In this document: piece by piece, positions 32,672 to 40,415 of the stretch | Layout: the number at the start of each line of letters is the position of its first letter | Position numbering within the stretch: position 1 is the stretch's first letter | NCBI GenBank assembly: GCA_021769555.1 | Contig: JAETSR010000002.1 | Location: 124,001 to 188,000 of the forward strand | From: Clostridiaceae bacterium | GTDB taxonomy: Bacteria > Bacillota > Clostridia > Oscillospirales > Acutalibacteraceae | DNA: 64,000 bases | Direction of reading: 5' to 3' | Notes under the pieces: model-generated | What the model saw: the letters and a program-made list of their open reading frames with translations, nothing else | Told to the model about the DNA's origin: nothing | Databases searched by the model: none | Made by a program: the position numbers and the translations under genes

Positions 32672-32835
32672 TACAATACGGATAGCGGCACGGAAGCGTT
32701 TGCGTGCCTGGATAAAGGATATCGCCCATAAGGGCCGGAGCCTGACATAAGCGCAGAATCCGAGGAATGTCCCCACCAGGCTCCGGCTGCTTGCCCGCCT
32801 GGGAGCACAAGCTCACCGGGCGGGCTGATTTTTTT
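32672..32835 (+). ncRNA. Orphan structured RNA candidate with intrinsic terminator
   Basis: This plus-strand stretch has no convincing coding frame. It contains GGCACG/CGTGCC, GCCC/GGGC, a perfect 11-bp stem GCCGGAGCCTG/CAGGCTCCGGC (32734-32744 and 32777-32787) around a 32-base loop, and a terminator hairpin (arms 32793-32806 and 32811-32825) with seven T (32829-32835). A TACAAT box at 32672-32677 could be its -10, but the -35 is poor. No plus-strand gene follows, so it is not a leader of one. It does not show the conserved cores of SRP RNA, tmRNA or RNase P. Size about 150 nt; boundaries are inferred. Confidence 0.5.
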
Positions 32836-32837
32836 GC

Positions 32838-32940
32838 ACCCGCCGCGAAGCGAGAAAGGGGTCAAGGGGAACAGGTTCCCCTTGCAGGGGTTCGGGGGCA
32901 GCGCCCCCGAGTTTAGCGGCGCAGCGCCCGCGCCCCAAAA
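32838..32940. repeat. GC-rich palindromic intergenic repeat
   Basis: CGCCGCGAAGCGAG (32841-32854) occurs again, exactly, at 62981-62994. It is followed by perfect palindromes AAGGGGAAC/GTTCCCCTT and CGGGGGC/GCCCCCG. It abuts the end of the histidine kinase gene and may act as its terminator; no coding is visible. Confidence 0.6.
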
Positions 32941-32941
32941 A

Positions 32942-35611
32942 TCAAACCTCCAAATACTTCTTCAGCAGCCTGCAAACCTCCCTAACGTCAATAGGCTTAG
33001 CCACATGCGCATTCATCCCCGCCTCCATGCACTTCTGCACATCCTCAGAAAAAGCGTCCGCCGTCATAGCAATAATCGGCATATCACTATCGCTGCGCCC
33101 CAGCTTACGAATGGCCCTTGTAGCCTCAAACCCATTCATAACCGGCATACGTATATCCATAAGCACAGCCTTATAAGTCCCGGGCTGAGACTTAGCAATC
33201 ATATCAACGCAAATCTGCCCGTTCTCGGCCCAGTCCAGCTCAAGCCCGAACTCCCTTAAAAGCTCGCTGGCAATCTCCCAGTTGAGCTCATTATCCTCGG
33301 CGACCAGTATCCTCGTCCCCTCAAAGGCAAAGCTCTCCCTGCCGTCGTCCCGGGGCGCATCCTGCTTGACGTCAATTCCCGCATACCCGCGAAGGCCGTA
33401 GAAAAGCGTGGACTTAAACAGGGGCTTGCTGATAAACCCGCTGACCCCGGCGGCCTTGGCCTCCTTCTCGATATCGCTCCAATCATAGGCAGAGATAATG
33501 AGTATGGGGATATTGCTGTCCCCAAGCCGGCGGCGCAGCTCCCTTGCGGTGCTTATGCCGTCCATGCCGGGGAGCTTCCAGTCCAGAAGGATGATATGAT
33601 AGTCCTCATGCCTTCTGTGGCGCTCCTCCACCATATCTATGGCGGACTTCCCGGAGAGGGTCCAGTCGGCGCTGACGCCGATGGAGGTAAGGGCCTTCAC
33701 AGTGCTCTCGCAGAGCACCTTGTCGTCGTCCACCACCAGCATGTTCCAGGGGGGCAGCACCATGTCCACCTCCGGGGCGTCGGCAGTCTCCATATCCAGA
33801 GCCAGGGAAAACTCCGTGCCCTCGCCCTGTACGGAATTGACCTTCATATCGCCGCCCATTGCGTCAACTATATACTTTGTGATTGCCATGCCCAGGCCCG
33901 TGCCCTCGGTGCGGTGGACCCTTGCGTTATCCTCCCTGGCGAAGGAATCGAAGAGGTGCTTCATAAACTCCGGGGACATGCCTATGCCGCTGTCCTTCAC
34001 GGAGATTAGCACCCGCACAAAGCTCTCCCCCCTGGGGGAGGGCTCCTCCTTCATGGTCACCTGTATCTCCCCCTCCTCGGGGGTGAACTTCACGGCGTTT
34101 GAGAGAAGGTTCAGGAGCACCTGGTTCAGGCGCACGCTGTCCGTGAGGACATTCTCCGCGGAGATATCCATGATGGACACCCGGAATTTCTGGCGCTTTG
34201 ACTTGACCTGGGGCTGGACGATGCTGACGATGCTCTCCATCATCTCCCGAAGGGAGACCCTGTCATAAGTGAGGGTCATCTTGCCGCTCTCAATTTTGGA
34301 CATATCCAGCACGTCGTTTATGAGCCCCAGAAGGTGGCGGCTTGAGGTGGTTATCTTATGCAGGCAGTTCTGCACCTGCTCGGTATTGTCTATATTGGCC
34401 GTGGCTATGGCCGTCATGCCCACTATGGCGTTCATGGGCGTGCGGATATCGTGGCTCATATTGGAGAGGAACTCGCTCTTTGCCTTAGTGGCCTGCTCGG
34501 CCTTGAGCCGGTCCCTTTCGGCCTCCCTCCTGGCCTCCACGGCGAGGGTAAGGGCGTTCTCGGCGGCCTCCCTGGCCTCCTCCACGTCGGCAAGCTGCCG
34601 GCGGTTTATCCGAAGGTACAGGAAGAACACCACCCCGAAGGCCGCGAATATCACCGCGCAGCAGACCATGGCCGCCACAAGGAGCATTTCCCCCAGGTGG
34701 TCAATTATGCTGTTTATGGCCCCGTACGGCATAAAGGTGAGCAGATACCACTCCGACGAGGGCAGGGGTGTGCCGAAGACCCGGCGGCGCTCGCCGTCCA
34801 TGGTGAACTCGGTGGAGTAGTCCCGGCCGCCCTCTATGGCCTTGCTTATCTCGCCTATGTACTGCTCGCCGGTCATGCCGTCCACGTCCTCGTAGATGTT
34901 GCGCACTCGGTCGAAGTAGCTCTGGCGGTAGGCCCCGCTTGTGCGGATAACGAAGCTGCCGTCCCCCCGGATTATGAAGGCGTACACCAGGGAGTCGTCC
35001 GCCTCAAGGGAGAGGGTCTCGGTTATGTATTTAGTGTCCACTGTTGCCACAAGGGCAAGGCTTGTCTCCCCGTCCGACATAAGGTAGTCGGAGGGCACGC
35101 CCAGCAGCACCATATTCTTGTTGTCCGCTTTGGGGTTTGTCCCCACCGCCACCTTGGGCTCCCCCTCGGTAAGCGAATGGATAAAGGGCTCCGGGTCCGT
35201 GATATGCAGCGCGTCGCCGTAAATCATCTCAAGCTCGCCGTCATAGGACAAAAGCCCCAGCTGCACGAAGCCCCTGTCCCTGCTGCTCTCGGCAAGTTCC
35301 TTCAAGACCTGGTCCCGCTCAGTATTCTCCCGCTCGAACTCCGGGCGCACGCTGTTTACGATGGTCTGCACCTGGTCGAGCCTCAGGTCCACGGTGGTCT
35401 CGAAGTGCATGACTATCTGCTGGGAGAGGTTTTTCATATAGACCTCCCCCACCCGGCTGATGGTGTCCGAGCTCCCCTTGTCCAGGTAATGGGCCAGCAC
35501 CGTGAACACCAGCAGGGTCAGCAGGGTAAGGCCGATAAAGCTGCCTATGAGGAATCTCCCCGGGCCCCTCTTCCTTTTTTCTGTATTCCCTTTTTCTTTC
35601 AAAACACTCAC
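32942..35611 (-). CDS. Hybrid sensor histidine kinase (Cache sensor, HisKA-HATPase, two REC)
   Basis: An 889-residue membrane kinase. Two membrane helices (about 22-45 and 318-345) flank a ~270-residue extracytoplasmic Cache-like sensor. A coiled coil follows, then HisKA with the phospho-accepting His in FLSNMSHDIRTPMNAIVG, the ATPase domain (NLLSNAVKFTPEEG, DSGIGMS, TGLGMAI), a first receiver (VVDDDKVL, LLDWKLPGMDG) and a second receiver (VAEDNELNWEIA, LMDIRMPVMNG). Both receivers keep their Asp and Lys. The start overlaps the HPt gene by four bases (ATGA), so the three genes are translated together. The phosphate path is likely His to REC to HPt to the REC of the HD-GYP/GGDEF protein. The signal is unknown. 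Confidence 0.92.
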   Translation of the reverse strand: MSVLKEKGNTEKRKRGPGRFLIGSFIGLTLLTLLVFTVLAHYLDKGSSDTISRVGEVYMKNLSQQIVMHFETTVDLRLDQVQTIVNSVRPEFERENTERDQVLKELAESSRDRGFVQLGLLSYDGELEMIYGDALHITDPEPFIHSLTEGEPKVAVGTNPKADNKNMVLLGVPSDYLMSDGETSLALVATVDTKYITETLSLEADDSLVYAFIIRGDGSFVIRTSGAYRQSYFDRVRNIYEDVDGMTGEQYIGEISKAIEGGRDYSTEFTMDGERRRVFGTPLPSSEWYLLTFMPYGAINSIIDHLGEMLLVAAMVCCAVIFAAFGVVFFLYLRINRRQLADVEEAREAAENALTLAVEARREAERDRLKAEQATKAKSEFLSNMSHDIRTPMNAIVGMTAIATANIDNTEQVQNCLHKITTSSRHLLGLINDVLDMSKIESGKMTLTYDRVSLREMMESIVSIVQPQVKSKRQKFRVSIMDISAENVLTDSVRLNQVLLNLLSNAVKFTPEEGEIQVTMKEEPSPRGESFVRVLISVKDSGIGMSPEFMKHLFDSFAREDNARVHRTEGTGLGMAITKYIVDAMGGDMKVNSVQGEGTEFSLALDMETADAPEVDMVLPPWNMLVVDDDKVLCESTVKALTSIGVSADWTLSGKSAIDMVEERHRRHEDYHIILLDWKLPGMDGISTARELRRRLGDSNIPILIISAYDWSDIEKEAKAAGVSGFISKPLFKSTLFYGLRGYAGIDVKQDAPRDDGRESFAFEGTRILVAEDNELNWEIASELLREFGLELDWAENGQICVDMIAKSQPGTYKAVLMDIRMPVMNGFEATRAIRKLGRSDSDMPIIAMTADAFSEDVQKCMEAGMNAHVAKPIDVREVCRLLKKYLEV

Positions 35612-35964
35612 AACCCGGCTTTATACTCCTTTATAGTGTCCGCTGTCAGGGCGTAGTCCTCCCGCACCTTCAAAAGCAGCTCCTCCGCCCCCGGGGATTT
35701 CCCGCCCCTTAAGGCCTCGGTAAGGTCCGAGCTGGACTTCTCAAGCCTTGTAAAGCTCAGGTTCTGGCACATGCCCTTGATGGTGTGGGCGGCCCTGAAG
35801 GCCTCGTCGAAGCTGCCGTCCCTGAAGGACTCCTCCAAAAGCTCCATGGTCTTGTCCTCGGCGAACTTCAGCACGTATTTCTGGATGAACTTCTCGCTGG
35901 GGAGCCTCCCGCTCACGGCGGCGTAGTCCCCCTCAAGCCTTGCGTAGCATTCCTGCAGTGTCAT
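35608..35964 (-). CDS. Stand-alone HPt phosphotransfer protein
   Basis: A 118-residue all-helical HPt domain with the phospho-accepting His60 in AFRAAHTIKGMCQNLSF and the usual downstream helix LEKSSSDLTEALRGG. It carries phosphate between receivers in a phosphorelay. It overlaps both neighbours by four bases (ATGA at each end), a tight arrangement that suggests fixed stoichiometry with the hybrid kinase and the c-di-GMP protein. Confidence 0.92.
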   Translation of the reverse strand: MTLQECYARLEGDYAAVSGRLPSEKFIQKYVLKFAEDKTMELLEESFRDGSFDEAFRAAHTIKGMCQNLSFTRLEKSSSDLTEALRGGKSPGAEELLLKVREDYALTADTIKEYKAGL

Positions 35965-38090
35965 TCCTCTGTTCCCCCTTTGTTTTGTTCCTCAGGCGTA
36001 AAGTCGATTATCTCAGACTGGTTCGTATATACGCTCTCTCCCCTGCTCTTCACAAGGGAGGTCTCGTTGCCCTCAAAGAACTTGTACCGGCCCTTGCCCG
36101 CCTGCTTCACGGCGTAAAGGGCCCTGTCCGCGGCGGCCATGAGCTCCGTGAAGTCCGGCCCCACCTGCCCGGTGGTGGCAATGCCCATGCTTATGGATAT
36201 GGTAAAGCCGCCGAAGTCCTCCCCGTGGAGCGCGCCGTATATGCGCTGTATGGTGGGCTCAAGCTCCTGGTGGTACTGTATGAATATGATGTACTCGTCC
36301 CCGCCGGCCCGGGAGACTATGTCCCCGCTCCTTGTCACCTGGCGGAGCCTCTCGGCGATATGCACCAGGAGCCTGTTGCCGAACAGGTGCCCGTAGGTAT
36401 TGTTCGCGTCCTTGAAATAGTCGCAGTCGAAGAAGGCCAGGGCGTATTTCGCCTCCGGGTTCTCCTTGAGCCTCGCCTCGGCCTGGCTCCGGGCGCTGGT
36501 AAGGTTCAGAAGCCCGGTGAGCTGGTCCATGGAGGCCCTTCTCTCAAGGTTCTCAAGATAGCTCCTTGAGCTGTGTATGTCAACGGCCTTGCCTATGGCC
36601 CCCCTTATCTCCGGGGGCTCATCCTCGGACCAGAGGGCCTGCATGACGAACCTGTACCACTTCTTCACCCCGTCCCTCTCCATCTTCCCCTCAAGGGTCA
36701 CGATGGGCTCCTCGGGCGTGGCGCTCATCAAAACGCTGTGCAGCTGCCCCATAAGCTCGTCGCTGAGATACCCCCGCACCTTCCGGTTCTCCAAGGGGTC
36801 CATCACCACCTCGTCAAGCCCCAGGTTCCTTGCGCCCCAGGCGTTCAGGGAGACCATGGAGGGGGAGACGGTGTACTCGAACTGAATCTCCTTGCTCATG
36901 GCGGCAAAGAAGCTGTACTTCATGCGCTCGTGCTCCAAAAGCTGCAGGGTGCGGTTGCTGGCCGAGAGCTCCGAGTGGTGGGACATCTTCTCCACCATGC
37001 TGCTTATGGACTCGCCCGCGGACTCCCTCACCTCCGGAGACCTCAGCTCCTCCTGCAGGGTCTCCGAGACCTCCATCAGGCACTCCAGAAGCACCGGGTT
37101 GAAGCTGCCGCACTCATTGTTGCATATCATCTCAATGGCCTTCTCGTGGGAGAAGGCGGACTTATATACCCGCTCGCTGGTGAGGGCGTCGTACACGTCG
37201 GCCATGGCCACCACCTGGGCGGCTATGGGTATCTCGTCCCCCGAGAGGCCGTCGGGGTATCCCCTGCCGTCCCAGCGCTCATGGTGCCAGCGGCATATCT
37301 GGTAGGCTATGCGCACCAGGGGCTCCCCCTGGTGGACCGAGAGGCCGTCAAGCATCTGGGCGCCTATGGAGGAGTGCTGCTTCATTATCTGGAACTCCTC
37401 GTTGGTGAGCCGCCCGGGCTTATTCAGTATCTTCTCGTCTATGGCTATCTTCCCGATGTCGTGCAGGGCCGAGGCCTCGCTTATAAGGGCTATCTTCCCC
37501 GCCGTCAGCTCATAGTCCGGCCGCTTTGAGGCGAGCTGTTCCAGGAGCACCTCCGTGAGCCTTCTCACATGCACCACATGCAGGCCGCTCTCGCCGTTTC
37601 TGAACTCCACTATATGGCTGAGGATGTCTATCATCAAAAGGCTGTTCTGCTCTTTTTCATAAATCTGCTCGGCCACCAGGTTCTCAAGTTCTGCCTGCTT
37701 TGCGGAGCTCAGAAGGGTATTGAGCACCCTGCGCTGGACTATCTTCGCGTCGAAGGGGCGGCTTATAAAGTCCGTGACCCCCATCCCCAGGGCCTGGGAT
37801 ATCCTGTCCGAGGTGGTCTCCGCGGAAATCATTATCACCGGCACCGTCTCTATCCAGCGCCGCCTGTTCATGACCTCAAGCACCTCAAGGCCGTCCATCA
37901 GGGGCATGACGATGTCCAGCATCATCAGGGAAATCTCCCCCGCCCGCTTCTGAAGCTCGTTTACGGCCATCAGCCCGTTTTCCACCTCGATGGTGTCGTA
38001 ATCCTCCCCCAGCATATCCACCAAAATGGAGCGGTTCATCTCCGAATCGTCCACAATAAGTATCTTCTGCCTGCGCTTCTTTCCATCCAT
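35961..38090 (-). CDS. Response regulator with HD-GYP and GGDEF domains (c-di-GMP turnover)
   Basis: A 709-residue protein. The receiver (about 1-125: LIVDDSEMNRS, MMLDIVMPLMDG, SAETT) is followed by an HD-GYP phosphodiesterase domain (about 150-350) with ALHDIGKIAI, HSSIGAQML, HHERWDGRGYPDG and ADVYDAL. A PAS-like linker comes next (about 385-510). Last is a GGDEF domain (about 515-680) with MDQLTGLLN, FFDCDYFKDANNTYGH, the I-site RSGD, and RAGGDEY in place of GGDEF. So it can in principle both make and break cyclic-di-GMP, gated by phosphorylation. Promoter TTGCTA/TATAAT is upstream; the HPt and kinase genes follow by ATGA overlaps. Confidence 0.92.
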   Translation of the reverse strand: MDGKKRRQKILIVDDSEMNRSILVDMLGEDYDTIEVENGLMAVNELQKRAGEISLMMLDIVMPLMDGLEVLEVMNRRRWIETVPVIMISAETTSDRISQALGMGVTDFISRPFDAKIVQRRVLNTLLSSAKQAELENLVAEQIYEKEQNSLLMIDILSHIVEFRNGESGLHVVHVRRLTEVLLEQLASKRPDYELTAGKIALISEASALHDIGKIAIDEKILNKPGRLTNEEFQIMKQHSSIGAQMLDGLSVHQGEPLVRIAYQICRWHHERWDGRGYPDGLSGDEIPIAAQVVAMADVYDALTSERVYKSAFSHEKAIEMICNNECGSFNPVLLECLMEVSETLQEELRSPEVRESAGESISSMVEKMSHHSELSASNRTLQLLEHERMKYSFFAAMSKEIQFEYTVSPSMVSLNAWGARNLGLDEVVMDPLENRKVRGYLSDELMGQLHSVLMSATPEEPIVTLEGKMERDGVKKWYRFVMQALWSEDEPPEIRGAIGKAVDIHSSRSYLENLERRASMDQLTGLLNLTSARSQAEARLKENPEAKYALAFFDCDYFKDANNTYGHLFGNRLLVHIAERLRQVTRSGDIVSRAGGDEYIIFIQYHQELEPTIQRIYGALHGEDFGGFTISISMGIATTGQVGPDFTELMAAADRALYAVKQAGKGRYKFFEGNETSLVKSRGESVYTNQSEIIDFTPEEQNKGGTEE

Positions 38091-38131
38091 CCCGGCCCAG
38101 GCCCCCTTTCGCGCAAAGAATCTTATGTATT

Positions 38132-38160
38132 ATTATATTACATATGAGAGCAAATAGCAA
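38132..38160 (-). promoter_or_regulatory. Promoter of the HD-GYP/HPt/kinase operon
   Basis: Minus-strand TTGCTA (38155-38160) and TATAAT (38132-38137), 17 bp apart. Beside it (38161-38181) is a perfect 7-bp dyad GCCCCAA/TTGGGGC, between the two divergent promoters, that may be an operator or the remains of a terminator. Confidence 0.7.
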
Positions 38161-38201
38161 GCCCCAAGATTGTGTTGGGGCCCGCTATTTTCTGCGGAGG
38201 G

Positions 38202-38230
38202 TTGATTTTTCCCGGAAGTTTTGGTATAAT
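38202..38230 (+). promoter_or_regulatory. Promoter of two small genes
   Basis: TTGATT (38202-38207) and TATAAT (38225-38230), 17 bp apart. Confidence 0.78.
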
Positions 38231-38257
38231 AATGAAAAAGAAAGGAGGCCATTATCC

Positions 38258-38407
38258 ATGCCGACTGAAAAGGAAACCAAAATGATTGAGAAATGCACTA
38301 TCTACGACCTCCGGAGGCTTATCAGCAACGGCGATAAGGAGACCTATACAAAAGAGGAGCTCTGCCGCTGGCTGGACACTATCGCCGACGCCAAGGACCA
38401 GGAGTGA
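38258..38407 (+). CDS. Small acidic hypothetical protein
   Basis: A 49-residue protein of unknown function, MPTEKETKMIEKCTIYDL..., mostly helical, with a pattern (TIYDLRRLISNG, YTKEELCRWLDTIA) like small XRE/MerR-like or regulator fragments but too short to assign. AAAGGAGG stands 11 bp upstream of the ATG at 38258, and a good promoter precedes it. It is followed 9 bp later by a small lipoprotein gene. Confidence 0.68.
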   Translation: MPTEKETKMIEKCTIYDLRRLISNGDKETYTKEELCRWLDTIADAKDQE

Positions 38408-38416
38408 GGCACAGCT

Positions 38417-38590
38417 ATGAAAAAGCTGCTTCTGCTCCTGCTGTGCGTGCTGCCGGCCCTGTCCCTGTGCGCCTGTTCCTCTGAGTACGCCATAGTATAC
38501 ATTGCGGAGCCCTCGGGCCTGGCGCTGTTCGCAAACCGGGCGGGCGGGGCTTTGGCTGTAGTTCTGGCGGTAATAATATTTTTCATATAG
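38417..38590 (+). CDS. Very small lipoprotein with C-terminal membrane helix
   Basis: A 57-residue protein of unknown function: MKKLLLLLLCVLPALSLCAC gives a lipoprotein signal with Cys20 as the lipidation site. The mature part is only 38 residues: SSEYAIVYIAEPSGLALFAN and then a hydrophobic helix (GGALAVVLAVIIFFI) that could cross or embed in the membrane. GGAGTGAGG is the ribosome site. A strong terminator follows directly, so this is a two-gene operon. Too short for confident homology; real on the basis of promoter, ribosome site, lipobox and terminator. Confidence 0.66.
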   Translation: MKKLLLLLLCVLPALSLCACSSEYAIVYIAEPSGLALFANRAGGALAVVLAVIIFFI

Positions 38591-38597
38591 ACAAAGC

Positions 38598-38633
38598 ATC
38601 AGGAACGGAGCATACGCCCTGTTCCTGATTTTT
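38598..38633. terminator. Bidirectional terminator between small lipoprotein and ABC exporter genes
   Basis: Perfect ATCAGGAAC/GTTCCTGAT stem with a T-run on the plus strand, and an A-run (38593-38595) that serves weakly on the other. The genes converge here. Confidence 0.78.
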
Positions 38634-38636
38634 GCT

Positions 38637-40415
38637 TTATTGGAACTGTGACTGATAGAGCCCCGCGTAGAAGCCGTTTTTCTCCATGAGCTCCCTATGT
38701 GTCCCCTGCTCCACGATGTCCCCGCCGCGCACCACCAGGATGTTGTTGGCGTTCTGGATGGTGGAGAGCCGGTGGGCGATGACAAAGCAGGTCTTGTCCT
38801 TCATCAGGGTGCGCATGGCGGCCTGTATCTGCTGCTCGGTGCGGGTGTCCACGTTGGAGGTGGCCTCGTCCAGGATTAGCATTTTCGCGTCCAGGAGCAT
38901 GGCCCGGGCTATAGTTAAAAGCTGCTTCTGGCCCTGGGATATGTTTATGCCGTTCTCGTCTAAGATGGTGTCGTAGCCCTTTGGCAGGGCCATTATGTAC
39001 CTGTGTATCCTTGCGGCCTTTGCCGCGGCCTCCACGTCGGCCCTTTTTGCGTCCTTCTTGCCGTAGGCCAGGTTGTCAAATATGGTGCCGGTAAAGAGCC
39101 AGGTGTCCTGCAATACCATGGCGTAGCTGAGCCGCAGGCTCTTTCTGGTTATGTCCTGTATGTCCCGGCCGTCAAGGGTTATCCTCCCCCGGTCCGGGTC
39201 GTAGAAGCGCATCAGGAGGTTTATGAGGGTAGTCTTCCCCGCGCCTGTGGGTCCAACTATAGCCGTAAGGCCCCCGGGAGGGGCGTGCAGGCTCAGGTCG
39301 TGGATTATCTCCTTATCCTTCTCATAGCCGAAGCCCACATGGTCCATCTTAACGTCCCCGCTGACCTCGTCCACGTTGACAGCACCCGGGGCGTCCTCAG
39401 GCTCAGTGGGCTGGTCCATCAAATCGAAGACCCGCTCGGCGGCGGCGCAGGCGGACTGCAATTCGCTGACAATATTCGCCATCTCGTTTATTGGCCCGGA
39501 AAAGCGCCTTGAGTAGAGCACGAAGCTCGAGAGGTCGCCGATGGAAATCCTCTGCAATAGAAACAGTATTGAGCCGAACACGCTTATAAAAGCCAGGGAC
39601 AGGTTGTTGATGAAATTCACCGAGGGCCCGGTCATGGCCCCGTAGTACTCGGCGTTATAGTAAGCGTCCACGGCCTCCTTATTCTTCTTGTCGAAGCGGC
39701 CTATCTGTGTCTCTTCCTGGTGGTAGGCTTTAGTCGTCTTCTGCCCGCTTATCACTTCCTCCACAAAGCCGTTGAGCTGGCCCAGCATAACAGAGCGCTT
39801 GTGAAAGAGGGGCCGGACTTTTTTAGTCATATATCTTGTGAACATAACGGACATGGGAATAGTCACCACGAACACCAGCACCAGCATTGGGGAAATGGCT
39901 ATCATCATTATAAGCGAGCCCACAACGGTTATCACGCTGGCGGCTATCTGCAATAGGTCGTTGGAGAGGGAGGCGTTCACCGTGTCTATATCATAAGAGA
40001 TATGGCTCACGATGTCCCCGGTCTGGTGCCGGTCAAAATATTTCACCGGCAGGAGGGTCAGCCGGTCGAATACCTGCTGGCGCATTTCCCTGACTATCTT
40101 CTGGCTGAGATGTATCATCAGTATGGAGAGCCCATAGCTGAGCCCCGCCGAGGCGGCGTAGAACAGGGCCATCAGAGCGCAGTAGAAAAACACCGACTGG
40201 AAGTCCACCCCGCCTTTTGTGAGGCCGATGGCGTCTATGGCCCGGCCCGAGAGGTACGGCCCTAAAAGGGCTAAAAGGTTGCTCCCCACAGTGAGCGCCA
40301 CGGCCCCCAGGGCCATGAACTTGTGGGCGTATATATAGGACCACAGGCGTATGAGCACCTTCTTGCGGTCCCGGGGCTTTTCAATGGGCCCTCTTGGCAT
40401 GAATCTTGGCGGCAT
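38637..40415 (-). CDS. ABC exporter, permease-ATPase subunit with canonical Walker B
   Basis: A 592-residue exporter half: six membrane helices (about 35-330) and an ATPase domain with GPTGAGKTT, ISQGQ (altered signature) and MLILDEATSNVD (catalytic Glu present). Its start overlaps the stop of the partner gene by one base (TAATG). With that partner it forms a second heterodimeric exporter with one degenerate site, the same division of roles as in the pair at 20455-24097. Substrate unknown. Confidence 0.9.
   Translation of the reverse strand: MPPRFMPRGPIEKPRDRKKVLIRLWSYIYAHKFMALGAVALTVGSNLLALLGPYLSGRAIDAIGLTKGGVDFQSVFFYCALMALFYAASAGLSYGLSILMIHLSQKIVREMRQQVFDRLTLLPVKYFDRHQTGDIVSHISYDIDTVNASLSNDLLQIAASVITVVGSLIMMIAISPMLVLVFVVTIPMSVMFTRYMTKKVRPLFHKRSVMLGQLNGFVEEVISGQKTTKAYHQEETQIGRFDKKNKEAVDAYYNAEYYGAMTGPSVNFINNLSLAFISVFGSILFLLQRISIGDLSSFVLYSRRFSGPINEMANIVSELQSACAAAERVFDLMDQPTEPEDAPGAVNVDEVSGDVKMDHVGFGYEKDKEIIHDLSLHAPPGGLTAIVGPTGAGKTTLINLLMRFYDPDRGRITLDGRDIQDITRKSLRLSYAMVLQDTWLFTGTIFDNLAYGKKDAKRADVEAAAKAARIHRYIMALPKGYDTILDENGINISQGQKQLLTIARAMLLDAKMLILDEATSNVDTRTEQQIQAAMRTLMKDKTCFVIAHRLSTIQNANNILVVRGGDIVEQGTHRELMEKNGFYAGLYQSQFQ

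Noticed and set aside
32754-32776. GAGGAATGTCC resembling the RNase P RNA signature GAGGAAAGUCC
   Set aside because: Only a partial match, and the transcript is far too short and lacks the rest of the RNase P core.
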